Source: Hyphomicrobiales bacterium
Lineage (GTDB): Bacteria; Pseudomonadota; Alphaproteobacteria; Rhizobiales; Xanthobacteraceae
DNA length: 64,000 nt
Assembly: GCA_016713235.1 (NCBI GenBank)
Contig: JADJPN010000004.1
Coordinates: forward strand, 310,001 to 374,000
Direction of reading: 5' to 3'
Position numbers and translations under genes: made by a program. The notes beneath the pieces were generated by a model. That model had not been told where the DNA came from and did no database searches. It saw only the letters and a list, made by a program, of their open reading frames with translations. Shown piece by piece: positions 1 through 8,243 of this stretch; position 1 is the first letter of the stretch; each line of letters opens with the position of its first letter.

Positions 1-94
1 GCTTCATTTCGCGGAAAATACCCTCGCGCTGCATCTTCTTCTTAAGCGCCTTGAGGGCTTGATCGACATTGTTATCGCGAACGAGAACCTGCAC
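1..94 (-). CDS. rpsU: 30S ribosomal protein S21 (N-terminal part, cut by window edge)
   Basis: Only the first 31 codons are inside the window. The reverse strand opens with a GTG codon at 94 and reads VQVLVRDNNVDQALKALKK and onward, the hallmark S21 start with its basic helix. S21 is a small basic protein of the 30S platform that helps the start of translation. An AGGAG ribosome binding site lies at about 100-104 with good spacing, which supports GTG as the start. The gene continues beyond base 1, so nothing can be said of its C-terminus or what follows it. Confidence 0.93.
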   Translation of the reverse strand, partial: MQVLVRDNNVDQALKALKKKMQREGIFREMK

Positions 95-205
95 GTGTGC
101 TCCTAGAAAACCTTGGTTTTAGGGGTAGGCAGGGCAGAACCCTGCCGAAGGGCGCGTGGGTCCCAGAAGGTTCTGGAATTGTCCAATCCCCCGGCGGGAA
201 AAGGG

Positions 206-418
206 TCAGCCGCTCCGGCCCGCGATCTGGTTCCGGAGGAAGGCAGTCAGCGCCCCGAAGGCCGCGCCAACGAGAGCGCCGCCAAGCAGCCGCCCGGAGG
301 CGTAGGAATAGCCCTGCGCCAGCAGCCCCTGATTGATGATCTGCACGGCATGGTAGATGGCGCCGATCACGGCCCCTAGTCCTGCCCATTGTTTGACCGG
401 CCAGACGTCCCCGAACAT
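206..418 (-). CDS. Small hypothetical membrane protein, 70 residues
   Basis: This short reverse-strand frame starts at ATG 418, preceded by GAGGAAAG, a strong ribosome binding site. A longer upstream extension of the same frame is possible but would run into tarD and lacks such a site. The product has two hydrophobic stretches (about residues 11-28 and 43-61) with glycine- and alanine-rich faces and a short basic tail, so it is probably a two-helix inner-membrane protein. I do not recognise a named family. It lies between rpsU (same strand) and the divergently transcribed tarD, and could share a transcript with rpsU. Confidence 0.6.
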   Translation of the reverse strand: MFGDVWPVKQWAGLGAVIGAIYHAVQIINQGLLAQGYSYASGRLLGGALVGAAFGALTAFLRNQIAGRSG

Positions 419-563
419 TGCTTTCCTCGCTGCTGCTCGCCCGAACCTAGCAGGGGTGCCGCATAGCGCCATTTTATTGTTGCCCCAACCCCGGATGAAT
501 CCGGGGCCGGCTGTGGCAATTGCGCGATGACGGCCCGGCGCGGGTTTGCTATTCGCCCGCTCT

Positions 564-1727
564 ATGAAAATCACCCGCATCACCGACATCGTCGTTCCGA
601 TTTCATCCTCGATCCGCAACGCCTTCATCGATTTCTCGACCATGACCGCGAGCGTGGTCGCGATCGAGACGGACGCGAAGGTCGATGGCAAGCTGGTCGT
701 GGGCTTCGGCTTTAATTCGAACGGCCGCTACGCGCCGCAGGGACTCTTGCGGGAGCGTTTCATTCCGCGGCTGCGCGACGCCAAGGACATCGAGGACGAA
801 CGCGGCTTCATCGACCCGGCGAAGGCGTGGGCCGCGATGATGCAGAACGAAAAACCCGGAGGACATGGCGAGCGCAGCGTGGCCGTGGGTGTGCTCGACA
901 TGGCGCTGTGGGATGCGGTTTCGAAGGCCGAAGGCGTGCCGCTCTGGAAGCTGCTCGCGGATCGCTACAACGGCGGCAAGGCGGATGAGACCGCATGGGT
1001 CTATGCCGCGGGCGGCTACTACTATCCGGGCGAAGAACTGAAATCGCTCGCCGACGAGATGAAGCGCTATCTCGATCTTGGCTATTCGACCGTGAAGATG
1101 AAGATCGGCGGCGTGCCGCTGAAAGAAGACATGGCGCGCATCGAGGCTGCGCTCAAAGTCGTCGGCGGCGACGGCTCGAAGCTCTGCGTCGATGTGAACG
1201 GCCGCTTCGACCTGCAAACCGCGCTTGATTACGCAAAGGCGATGCAGCCCTTGAACCTGCGCTGGTACGAGGAGCCGGTCGATCCGCTCGACTATCTCTT
1301 GCACGCGGCGCTTGCCACCGAATATGCGGGACCGATCGCGACCGGCGAAAACCTGTTCTCGATGCAGGATGCGCGCAATCTCATCCGCCACGGCGGGTTG
1401 CGCGCCGACCGCGATATCCTCCAGATGGATCCGGCGCTTTCCTATGGGCTGGTCGAATACCTGCGCACGCTTGCGATGCTAAAACAGCACGGCTGGTCGT
1501 CGCGCCGTTGCGTGCCGCATGGCGGGCACCAGTTCGCGCTGAACATCGCGACCGGCCTCGGTCTCGGCGGCAACGAATCTTATCCGCAGGTGTTCGCGCC
1601 GTTCGGCGGCTTTGCCGACGACACGCCGGTGAAAGACAGCCGCGTGAAGATGCCGGGCATTCCCGGCATCGGTTTTGAGGCGAAGAATGCGCTTTACGCG
1701 GTGATGAAGCCGATGATCGCGGCGTGA
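564..1727 (+). CDS. tarD: D(-)-tartrate dehydratase, enolase superfamily
   Basis: The 387-residue product belongs to the mandelate racemase/muconate lactonizing branch of the enolase superfamily and closely follows Bradyrhizobium japonicum TarD, which dehydrates D-tartrate to oxaloacetate. Visible landmarks are the KMK acid-base motif (K178-K180), metal ligands D210 (VDVNGRF), E236 or E237 (WYEEP) and E262 (GENLF), and the catalytic histidine H319 in RCVPHGGHQ, followed by GLGGNESYP. The start at 564 (MKITRITD) is chosen over an in-frame ATG six codons upstream because it matches the family's N-terminus. It ends four bases from the convergent purK. No tartrate transporter lies beside it, so the physiological substrate is inferred from family resemblance. 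Confidence 0.88.
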   Translation: MKITRITDIVVPISSSIRNAFIDFSTMTASVVAIETDAKVDGKLVVGFGFNSNGRYAPQGLLRERFIPRLRDAKDIEDERGFIDPAKAWAAMMQNEKPGGHGERSVAVGVLDMALWDAVSKAEGVPLWKLLADRYNGGKADETAWVYAAGGYYYPGEELKSLADEMKRYLDLGYSTVKMKIGGVPLKEDMARIEAALKVVGGDGSKLCVDVNGRFDLQTALDYAKAMQPLNLRWYEEPVDPLDYLLHAALATEYAGPIATGENLFSMQDARNLIRHGGLRADRDILQMDPALSYGLVEYLRTLAMLKQHGWSSRRCVPHGGHQFALNIATGLGLGGNESYPQVFAPFGGFADDTPVKDSRVKMPGIPGIGFEAKNALYAVMKPMIAA

Positions 1728-1731
1728 CGCG

Positions 1732-2823
1732 TCAGAGCTTAATCCGCGTCACATGTCCCATCTTGCGGCCGGCTTTCGCGGCGCCTTTGCCGTAAAGATG
1801 GACGGACGCGCCGGGCTCTTTCGAGAATTTCTCCCAGCCGAGCACCTCGTCGCCGACCAGATTCGTCATGACCGCCGATTTGCCGATTCGCTTTGCGCTG
1901 TTCAGCGGCCAGCCGGCAACGGCGCGGATGTGTTGCTCGAACTGGCTCGCGGTCGCGCCGTCGATGGTCCAGTGGCCGGAATTGTGCACGCGCGGCGCGA
2001 TCTCGTTGACGAGCAATTCGCGCTTGGCGCCCTTCTTCGCGACGAACATCTCGACCGCGAGCACGCCGACATAGTTCAAGGCTTTCGCGATCTTGGTTGC
2101 GATGTTGATCGCCTCTTTCGCCGTGGCGGGCGGAATTTTCGCGGGCACCGTTGACGTGTGCAGGATATGGTCACGATGCACATTTTCGATTGGGTCGAAG
2201 GCGGCGGTCTTGCCGTCAGCGCTGCGCGCAATCACCACCGATATCTCGCGCTCGAATTTCACGAAGCCTTCCAGCACCGCCGGCTTCTCGCCGATCGAGC
2301 GCCAGGCGCTCGCAAGATCGTCGCCCTTTTCTAATTTTACCTGCCCCTTGCCGTCATAGCCCAGGCGCGCGGTTTTCAGGATCGCGGGGAAGCCGATCTT
2401 CGCGAACGCGGCCGACAGCTCCATCGACGTATTTACCTGCGCGAACGGCGCGGTCGCGATCTTCAGCGAGTTGACGAATTTCTTTTCGGTCACGCGGTCC
2501 TGCGTGGTGGCCAGCACTTCGGCGCTCGGAAAGAGCGGCTTACGCGCGGCAACGAATGCCGCGGTCTCCGCGGGAATATTCTCGAATTCATAGGTCACGG
2601 CATCGACGGTGTTCAGGAAATCCGCGAGTCGCGCCCAGTTATCGAACGGCGCACAGGTCGAATTCTTCACGACATCGAAGGCGCAGGAGTCTTTCTTGTC
2701 GGAATAGATGTGAACGCGGAAGCCGAGTTCGTGCGCGGCTAGCGCCAGCATGCGGCCGAGCTGGCCGCCACCGAGAATGCCGATGGTGGCGTCGGGTGCC
2801 AGCGGTTTGTGGAGCGGGATCAT
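1732..2823 (-). CDS. purK: N5-carboxyaminoimidazole ribonucleotide synthase
   Basis: PurK is an ATP-grasp ligase that uses ATP and bicarbonate to carboxylate 5-aminoimidazole ribonucleotide in purine synthesis. The 363-residue product starts with a nucleotide-binding-like fold (GILGGGQLGRML near residue 14), continues through the ATP-grasp core (AILKTARLGYDGKGQ, then VLEGFVKFEREISV) and ends with the metal-binding segment (LLVNEIAPRVHNSGHWT). Its ATG overlaps the stop codon of purE by four bases, so the two are translationally coupled. Length and motifs are normal for the family. Confidence 0.96.
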   Translation of the reverse strand: MIPLHKPLAPDATIGILGGGQLGRMLALAAHELGFRVHIYSDKKDSCAFDVVKNSTCAPFDNWARLADFLNTVDAVTYEFENIPAETAAFVAARKPLFPSAEVLATTQDRVTEKKFVNSLKIATAPFAQVNTSMELSAAFAKIGFPAILKTARLGYDGKGQVKLEKGDDLASAWRSIGEKPAVLEGFVKFEREISVVIARSADGKTAAFDPIENVHRDHILHTSTVPAKIPPATAKEAINIATKIAKALNYVGVLAVEMFVAKKGAKRELLVNEIAPRVHNSGHWTIDGATASQFEQHIRAVAGWPLNSAKRIGKSAVMTNLVGDEVLGWEKFSKEPGASVHLYGKGAAKAGRKMGHVTRIKL

Positions 2824-3308
2824 TTCGGCCTCAGCGGGATTTTCTTGGTCTGTTTCGCACGGAACGCGTCGAGCTTCTTCGCCAGCACTGTATCAGAAAG
2901 CGCGAGCACCGCGGCGGCCAAAAGCCCCGCGTTCTTCGCGCCTGCCTCGCCGATGGCGAGCGTTCCGACCGGAATGCCGGCAGGCATCTGGGCGATGGAA
3001 AGGAAGCTGTCGACGCCCTTCAGCGCCTTCGACTTCACCGGGACGCCGAATACCGGAAGCGCGGTAAGAGAAGCGGTCATGCCGGGAAGGTGCGCTGCGC
3101 CGCCGGCGCCGGCAATGATCACCTTGAATCCCTTGTCGCGCGCGGATTTCGCAAAATCATAGAGCCGGTCCGGCGTGCGATGCGCCGAGACCACAAGGCT
3201 CTCATGCTTGATGCCGAAATCTTCGAGCACTTGTGCCGCGTGTTTCATGGTCTCCCAGTCGGACTGACTCCCCATGATGATCGCGACGGACGGCTTTCCC
3301 GCGCCCAT
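2820..3308 (-). CDS. purE: N5-CAIR mutase (phosphoribosylaminoimidazole carboxylase catalytic subunit)
   Basis: PurE isomerises the product of PurK to 4-carboxy-5-aminoimidazole ribonucleotide. The 162-residue protein carries the class I signature: MGSQSDWETM at residues 12-21 for phosphate binding and SAHRTP at 41-46 with the catalytic histidine H43, followed by the glycine-rich IIAGAGGAAHLPGM loop. It is the promoter-proximal gene of a purEK operon on the reverse strand. The gap to the divergent GGDEF gene, 50-100 bases depending on the true start of that gene, must hold its promoter. Confidence 0.96.
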   Translation of the reverse strand: MGAGKPSVAIIMGSQSDWETMKHAAQVLEDFGIKHESLVVSAHRTPDRLYDFAKSARDKGFKVIIAGAGGAAHLPGMTASLTALPVFGVPVKSKALKGVDSFLSIAQMPAGIPVGTLAIGEAGAKNAGLLAAAVLALSDTVLAKKLDAFRAKQTKKIPLRPK

Positions 3309-3405
3309 TTCAGATTCTCGCCCCGCTTGCTTGGAAAGCGCGGGATTATAGGAGAGGGTGGGTCGCTTGCAAGAAGAGTCGCTCTACGCTCGAGAACATT
3401 CGTTA

Positions 3406-4059
3406 ATGCCGAGAGAAAAGCCGCAGAATAAAGGGGTAGGGCGGACGAGACGCGACAGGATTGCGTTGCGCGAGCGGACGTCATCCGAACAGGTACCTTC
3501 GCCGCTGGCAGCGGAGATCGAGCGGCTGCGCGAGCAACTGGTTCGATCCGAAGCGCGAATCGAGGCGCTGGAGAAATCCGCGCATGAAGACGCGCTCACC
3601 GGCCTGCTCAATCGGCGCGGCTTCGAGCGCGCTTTTGCGCAGGCGGTCGCTTATCTCAAGCGTTACGGCGGCAGTGCCGCGCTGCTTTATCTCGACCTCG
3701 ACCGCTTCAAGCCGATCAACGACGAATACGGACACGCAGTGGGCGACGTCGTGTTGCAGGAGATTGCGCGCCTGATGATGGGCAGCGTGCGTGCCTCTGA
3801 TCTTGCCGCGCGTCTCGGCGGCGATGAGTTGGCGCTGGTCCTGTGGAATCTCGATGCAACGCAGATGTCCGTGAAAGCGTGCGCGCTCGAAAATCTCGTG
3901 GCAAACGCTTCGTTCGAGGTTGGCGGCAACAAGCTCGACGTCGGCGTTTCCATCGGCGGCGTGATGATATCGGCCGAGGATAATCTTGCCGCCGCGCTTC
4001 AGCGCGCGGATGCGGCGATGTATGCGCGCAAGAAAGAACGCAAAGCGCGGCGCAAGTAA
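3406..4059 (+). CDS. GGDEF-domain protein, probable diguanylate cyclase with GGDEL active site
   Basis: The protein has a basic N-terminus, a predicted coiled coil at about residues 35-58 and one GGDEF domain (about 59-217). The metal and base contacts look intact: LDLDRFKPIND at 96-106. The signature reads GGDEL (138-142) rather than GGDEF or GGEEF. An inhibitory-site RxxD (R129-D132) lies five residues before it, as in product-regulated cyclases such as PleD. No transmembrane helix or sensory domain is seen. A GTG start at 3358 would add 16 residues; the ATG at 3406 is preferred because the GTG sits only three bases from a purine-rich stretch. It would make cyclic di-GMP if the F-to-L change is tolerated. 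Confidence 0.82.
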   Translation: MPREKPQNKGVGRTRRDRIALRERTSSEQVPSPLAAEIERLREQLVRSEARIEALEKSAHEDALTGLLNRRGFERAFAQAVAYLKRYGGSAALLYLDLDRFKPINDEYGHAVGDVVLQEIARLMMGSVRASDLAARLGGDELALVLWNLDATQMSVKACALENLVANASFEVGGNKLDVGVSIGGVMISAEDNLAAALQRADAAMYARKKERKARRK

Positions 4060-4090
4060 TCGAAACCGGATTGATCCGGCTTCGATCAAG

Positions 4091-4531
4091 TCATTTCAAA
4101 AACGGCGCCATGCCTTCGCGTGCAAGTTCGTCTGCGCGTTCGTTCTCGGCGTGGCCGGCATGGCCTTTCAGCCAATGCCATTCGACCTTATGGGCTGACG
4201 CCGCTTTCTCCAGCCGTTGCCAGAGTTCGACATTCTTTACCGGCTTCTTGTCGGCGGTCTTCCAGCCGTTTCTGTTCCAGTTCTTGATCCAGCCGGTGAT
4301 GCCGCCGCGCACATATTGCGAGTCGGTATAGACGTCGGCGTTGCAGTTCGCGGGCAGCGACTCCAGCGCCATGATCGCTCCCGTCAACTCCATGCGGTTG
4401 TTGGTGGTGAGCTGTTCGCCGCCTTTGAGTTCGGTGCGCTTGCCGTTGTGTTCGATGATCGCGCCCCAGCCGCCCGGTCCGGGGTTGCCCGAACAGGCGC
4501 CGTCGGAATGAATCTTTACGCGTTCGCTCAT
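4091..4531 (-). CDS. rnhA: Ribonuclease HI
   Basis: RNase HI cuts the RNA strand of RNA-DNA hybrids. The 146-residue product keeps the four acidic catalytic residues at the classical E. coli positions: D10 (HSDGACSGN), E48 (NNRMELTGAI), D70 (YTDSQYV) and D134 (NERADELA), plus the flexible-loop histidine H124. The reading frame continues upstream through thrB on the same strand, but that extension is not coding; the start is the ATG at 4531, eight bases after the thrB stop. It is the last gene of the ispH-thrB-rnhA operon, a familiar order in Hyphomicrobiales. Confidence 0.96.
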   Translation of the reverse strand: MSERVKIHSDGACSGNPGPGGWGAIIEHNGKRTELKGGEQLTTNNRMELTGAIMALESLPANCNADVYTDSQYVRGGITGWIKNWNRNGWKTADKKPVKNVELWQRLEKAASAHKVEWHWLKGHAGHAENERADELAREGMAPFLK

Positions 4532-4539
4532 TTTCTTCC

Positions 4540-5505
4540 TTACGCCGCCAATCCGTAATCCTGCGCCTTCTCGATGCGGCGGTGGAATTGCAGCTTCTTC
4601 AGATATTCTTTCGGATCTTTCGGCCGCACCAGCGCGCCTTCGGGCACGTTCAGCCAATCGAAGGTGCGGGTGAGCAGAAAACGCAGCGCCGAACCGCGCG
4701 CGAGCAACGGCATGGCTTCGATTTCCTCTCGCGAGAGCGGGCGCACGGAATTGTAGTTCGAAAGCAGCGCCTTGCCTTTCGTCACGTTGAAGGAGCCGTC
4801 GATCTCGAAGCACCATGCATTGAGGCAGATCGCGACGTCGTAGGCGTAAAAGTCGTTGCAGGCGAAATAAAAGTCGATCAGGCCGGAAAGCTTGTCGCCG
4901 AGAAAGAAGACATTGTCCGGAAACAGGTCGGCGTGGATCACGCCCGCCGGCAAGTTCTTCGGCCACTGCGCGGAAAGATGCGCGACCTCTTCTTTGATCA
5001 AAGCGGCAAGGCCGGGTGCGACTTCGTCGGCGCGCGGCGCGCATTGCGCAGCCAGCTTCTGCCAGCCTTTGGGGCCCAGCGCATTCGGACGCTTGATCGA
5101 GAAGCCTTCGCCCGCCTGATGAAATTGCGCGAGCGCGCCGCCGAGCGCTGCGCAATGCGCGTTGTTGGGGCGGCGGACGGAAATGCCTTCGAGGAAGGTG
5201 ATGATCGCGGCCGGGCGGCTTGCCAGCTCGCCCAGCGAATTGCCGTGCCTGTTCTTTACCGGCTGTGGGCAGCTCAGGCCGCGCGCCGCGCAATGTTCCA
5301 TCAGGCCGACGAAAAAGGGCAGGTCTTTCGGATCGACACGCTTCTCGTAGAGCGTGAGGAAATAATAACCGCGGTTCGTATGCAGCATGAAGTTTGTATT
5401 TTCGACGCCTTCGGCGATGCCCTTAAAGGACATCAGCTCGCCAATGTCGTAATCGGCAAGAAAGGCGTTGAGTTGCTCGTCGCTGACTTCGGTGTAAACG
5501 GCCAC
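4540..5505 (-). CDS. thrB: Homoserine kinase (ThrB, choline/APH kinase-like fold)
   Basis: This 321-residue enzyme phosphorylates homoserine in threonine synthesis. It is of the alphaproteobacterial type with an aminoglycoside-phosphotransferase-like fold rather than the GHMP type. The catalytic loop VIHADLFPDNVFF and the following LIDFYFACNDFYAYD carry the expected aspartates. The start is GTG at 5505 (VAVYTEVSDEQLNAFL), which matches the family's N-terminus and follows a GGAG site; an upstream extension of the frame lies inside ispH and is rejected. It begins only four bases after the ispH stop. Confidence 0.93.
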   Translation of the reverse strand: MAVYTEVSDEQLNAFLADYDIGELMSFKGIAEGVENTNFMLHTNRGYYFLTLYEKRVDPKDLPFFVGLMEHCAARGLSCPQPVKNRHGNSLGELASRPAAIITFLEGISVRRPNNAHCAALGGALAQFHQAGEGFSIKRPNALGPKGWQKLAAQCAPRADEVAPGLAALIKEEVAHLSAQWPKNLPAGVIHADLFPDNVFFLGDKLSGLIDFYFACNDFYAYDVAICLNAWCFEIDGSFNVTKGKALLSNYNSVRPLSREEIEAMPLLARGSALRFLLTRTFDWLNVPEGALVRPKDPKEYLKKLQFHRRIEKAQDYGLAA

Positions 5506-5509
5506 GCTA

Positions 5510-6487
5510 TTACTCCGCAGCCGTGTCGCGCAGTTCGCGCGGCAGCGGGAAGAACACGTCCTCCTGCGGACCGGCATAGGTGTCGACCTCGACGGCGTAG
5601 CGTTTGGCAAACGCGTCGATGATCTCCTCGACCAGGATTTCCGGCGCGGATGCGCCCGCGGTGATGCCGAGGCTCTTCACATTGCCGAACACGTTCCAGT
5701 CGATATCGTCCGCGCGCTGCACCAGCGCGGTCGCCCTGCAGCCCGAACGCTCCGCGACTTCGCGCAGGCGCTGCGAGTTCGAGGAATTGGGTGCGCCGAC
5801 CACGATCATGGCTTCGGCCTGCGGCGCGACATTCTTCACCGCCTCCTGGCGGTTCGTGGTCGCGTAGCAAATGTCTTCTTTGTGCGGGCCGGTGATCGCG
5901 GGAAAGCGCTCTTTTAAAATCGCGACCATCTCCGCGGTGTCGTCCACCGAGAGCGTGGTCTGCGTGACGTAGGCGAGGGCGTCCGGATTTTCCGGCTGAA
6001 TGCTGCGCGCATCATCCGCGGTTTCGATCAGCGTCACGCTGCCGGGCGGAAGCTGACCCATGGTGCCGATGGTTTCGGGATGTCCGGCGTGGCCGATCAG
6101 CAAAATTTCGCGGCCGCGCTTGGCGTGCACCATCGCTTCGCGGTGAACCTTGGTCACGAGCGGGCAGGTCGCATCGATCGCGAATAATTTCCGGTCTGCC
6201 GCTTCCGCCGGAACAGCCTTCGGCACGCCGTGCGCCGAGAAGATCACCGGGCGGTCGCCGTCCGGCACCTGGGCCAGTTCCTCGACGAATATTGCGCCCT
6301 TCCGGCGCAGGCTTTCGACCACGTATTTGTTGTGCACGATCTCGTGGCGGACATAGACCGGGGGGCCATATTTCTGGAGCGCCCGCTCGACCGCGTCGAT
6401 TGCGCGCACCACGCCCGCGCAGAAACCGCGCGGCGCGCAGAGCAGCACGCGCAGACGGGGGATGGGGGAACCGGGCAAAACAGCCAT
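5510..6487 (-). CDS. ispH: 4-hydroxy-3-methylbut-2-enyl diphosphate reductase
   Basis: IspH catalyses the last step of the non-mevalonate isoprenoid pathway, producing IPP and DMAPP with an iron-sulfur cluster. Three cluster cysteines are visible: in APRGFCAGV (C23), DATCPLVTKV and DICYATTNRQEAV; the SNSQRL substrate motif follows. The start is placed at ATG 6487, giving 325 residues; the longer frame reaching 6574 would add a poorly conserved arginine-rich tail and overlap the divergent promoter region. It is the first gene of the ispH-thrB-rnhA operon. Confidence 0.95.
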   Translation of the reverse strand: MAVLPGSPIPRLRVLLCAPRGFCAGVVRAIDAVERALQKYGPPVYVRHEIVHNKYVVESLRRKGAIFVEELAQVPDGDRPVIFSAHGVPKAVPAEAADRKLFAIDATCPLVTKVHREAMVHAKRGREILLIGHAGHPETIGTMGQLPPGSVTLIETADDARSIQPENPDALAYVTQTTLSVDDTAEMVAILKERFPAITGPHKEDICYATTNRQEAVKNVAPQAEAMIVVGAPNSSNSQRLREVAERSGCRATALVQRADDIDWNVFGNVKSLGITAGASAPEILVEEIIDAFAKRYAVEVDTYAGPQEDVFFPLPRELRDTAAE

Positions 6488-6556
6488 AAATTCAAGCCTT
6501 TCGCGCCTAGATCGGCGCGGCGGGGGTGATGAGTCAACCATTACCCCAATCCCGCG

Positions 6557-6585
6557 TTGATTTGGACCGGGCACCCCCCTATATA
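6557..6585 (+). promoter_or_regulatory. Sigma-70-type promoter for trcR
   Basis: TTGATT at 6557-6562 and TATATA at 6580-6585 are separated by 17 bases, a near-consensus housekeeping promoter pointing toward trcR. Transcription would start near 6592, leaving a leader of about 110 bases before the trcR ATG. Prediction from sequence only. Confidence 0.55.
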
Positions 6586-6701
6586 GGCGCCGACCCCGGT
6601 CATCTTGTGAACGTTACCGAGGCTCCCGCTAGAAAATGGCGGCAGCGCTCGCGAAACCGTATCAGGATGACGATTGTTGACGCGTTAGAGGCGCGAAAGT
6701 C

Positions 6702-7394
6702 ATGTCGCATATGCCGTTAATGCCCAAAGCGACCGCCGTGTGGCTGGTCGACAATACTTCGCTCTCGTTCGAGCAGATCGCCGATTTCTGCAAACTTCAC
6801 CCGCTCGAGGTGAAGGGCATCGCCGACGGCGAAGTCGCGCAAGGCATCAAGGGCCTCGACCCGGTCGCCTCCGGTCAGCTCACGCGTGAAGAGCTCGACG
6901 CTGCGATCGCGGATAAGAACCACAAGCTTGTCATGGCCGACGCGAAAGTCCGCCTGCCGGAGCCGAAGTCGAAGAAGGGCCCGCGCTATACGCCGGTCTC
7001 CAAGCGTCAGGATCGCCCGGACGCGATCCTATGGCTCGTGAAGAATCATCCCGAGCTCAAAGACGCGCAGATCATGCGTCTCGTCGGCACGACCAAGTCG
7101 ACGATCCAGTCGGTGCGCGAGCGCAAGCACTGGAATTCGGCGAACTTGCAGGCGCGCGATCCGGTCATGCTGGGCCTGTGCTCGCAGATCGATCTCGATC
7201 ACGAAGTGCGCCGCGCCTCCAAGGGCAAGCCGCAGCCGGATGCCGAACCGATCCGCACGCTCTTGCCCGCCGAGCAGACCACGGCGCAGCCGGAGCCGGA
7301 TGCATTCCAGCCGCCGGTCGACGACCGTAAGAGCTCGATCGACGCGGATAACGTGTTTGCGAAGCTCGGCGGCATGAAGCGCAGCGAGCAGTAA
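6702..7394 (+). CDS. trcR: TrcR-type cell-cycle transcriptional regulator (DUF1013)
   Basis: The 230-residue product matches the alphaproteobacterial DUF1013 family, named TrcR for transcriptional regulator of the cell cycle. The conserved opening (PKATAVWLVDNTSLSFEQIA) is followed by two helix-turn-helix-like stretches: one near residues 17-45 (FEQIADFCKLHPLEVKGIA) and one near 105-140 (AILWLVKNHPELKDAQIMR, then GTTKSTIQSVRER). The C-terminus is proline/glutamine-rich and probably disordered. Two further in-frame ATG codons (6711, 6720) are possible starts; 6702 has a GAGGCG site upstream. It is transcribed alone, divergent from ispH, and ends in a strong terminator. Confidence 0.85.
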   Translation: MSHMPLMPKATAVWLVDNTSLSFEQIADFCKLHPLEVKGIADGEVAQGIKGLDPVASGQLTREELDAAIADKNHKLVMADAKVRLPEPKSKKGPRYTPVSKRQDRPDAILWLVKNHPELKDAQIMRLVGTTKSTIQSVRERKHWNSANLQARDPVMLGLCSQIDLDHEVRRASKGKPQPDAEPIRTLLPAEQTTAQPEPDAFQPPVDDRKSSIDADNVFAKLGGMKRSEQ

Positions 7395-7416
7395 TCGTCT
7401 CGCCAATCAGAAATAA

Positions 7417-7450
7417 AAAGGGCCGGGGAGTTTCCCGGCCCTTTTTTTAT
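7417..7450. terminator. Bidirectional Rho-independent terminator
   Basis: A GC-rich hairpin (AGGGCCGGG / CCCGGCCCT around 7419-7442) is followed by seven T residues on the forward strand and preceded by an A-rich run giving T residues on the reverse strand. It lies between the convergent trcR and SDR genes and can stop both transcripts. Confidence 0.85.
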
Positions 7451-8241
7451 TCCAGCGCTTCGTCCTTCACATCGACAATGTAATTGAGCGCAAGCCTGCC
7501 GCCGTCCGGGAAAATCGTCTCGCCTGTTACATAGCTTGCATCGTCCGACGCAAGGAACGAAGCGACGCCCGCAATTTCTTCCGCCCCACCGATGCGCTGC
7601 AAGGGCGTGCGCGACAGGAGCCGCTTCTTCGCGGCCTTGTCTTTGGCGATGCCCGCGAGAATCTCGGTGGCGATCGAGCCGGGCCCGATCGCGTTCACGC
7701 GAATTCCATAAGGCGCGAGCGATAGCGCCATGACTTTGGTGAGTTGCTGGATGCCGCCTTTCGAAACCGAGTAGGGCACCTGGTTTGGAATTGCGACCAC
7801 CGAATTGATCGAGGACATGTTAATGATCGTGCCCGGCTTTCGCCCGGACTTTGCCTGAACGACCATCTGTTTTGCCGCCGCCTGGCCAACAAGAAACGAG
7901 CCTTTCAGGTTCACGCGAATGACGCGGTCGAAGTCGCTCTCCGCGATGTCGAGGAAATCGGCGGTGTGGATGATGCCGGCGTTGTTCACGAGAATGTCGA
8001 GCGCGCCGAACTTCGCGATCGTTGCCTTCACCAGCGCATCGACCGCTTTGGCGTCGCCGACATCGGCCGCGATGAAGTGCGCGTTCGCGCCCAGTGATTT
8101 CGCGGCTTCTATGCCGGCTTTCTCGTCGATGTCGGAAAGCACGGCGCTAGCGCCGTCTTGGATGAAGCGCTTTGCGATGGCGAGGCCAATTCCGCGTGCG
8201 GCGCCGGTGACGAGTGCGACCCTGTCTTTGAGTTTCGCCAT
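7447..8241 (-). CDS. Short-chain dehydrogenase/reductase, NAD-type
   Basis: A classical SDR of 264 residues. It shows the dinucleotide motif TGAARGIG (12-19), an aspartate at D37 at the end of the second strand that favours NAD over NADP, the structural NNAG motif (86-89), and the catalytic triad S144, Y157 and K161 (YSVSK). The substrate cannot be told from sequence. It begins two bases after prpE ends and is probably co-transcribed with it, which suggests a role in short-chain acyl or hydroxy-acyl metabolism. Confidence 0.85.
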   Translation of the reverse strand: MAKLKDRVALVTGAARGIGLAIAKRFIQDGASAVLSDIDEKAGIEAAKSLGANAHFIAADVGDAKAVDALVKATIAKFGALDILVNNAGIIHTADFLDIAESDFDRVIRVNLKGSFLVGQAAAKQMVVQAKSGRKPGTIINMSSINSVVAIPNQVPYSVSKGGIQQLTKVMALSLAPYGIRVNAIGPGSIATEILAGIAKDKAAKKRLLSRTPLQRIGGAEEIAGVASFLASDDASYVTGETIFPDGGRLALNYIVDVKDEALE

Positions 8242-8243
8242 CG

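Noticed and set aside
603..1391. Long reverse frame inside tarD
   Set aside because: Antisense shadow of an enolase-superfamily gene with all catalytic residues on the forward strand.
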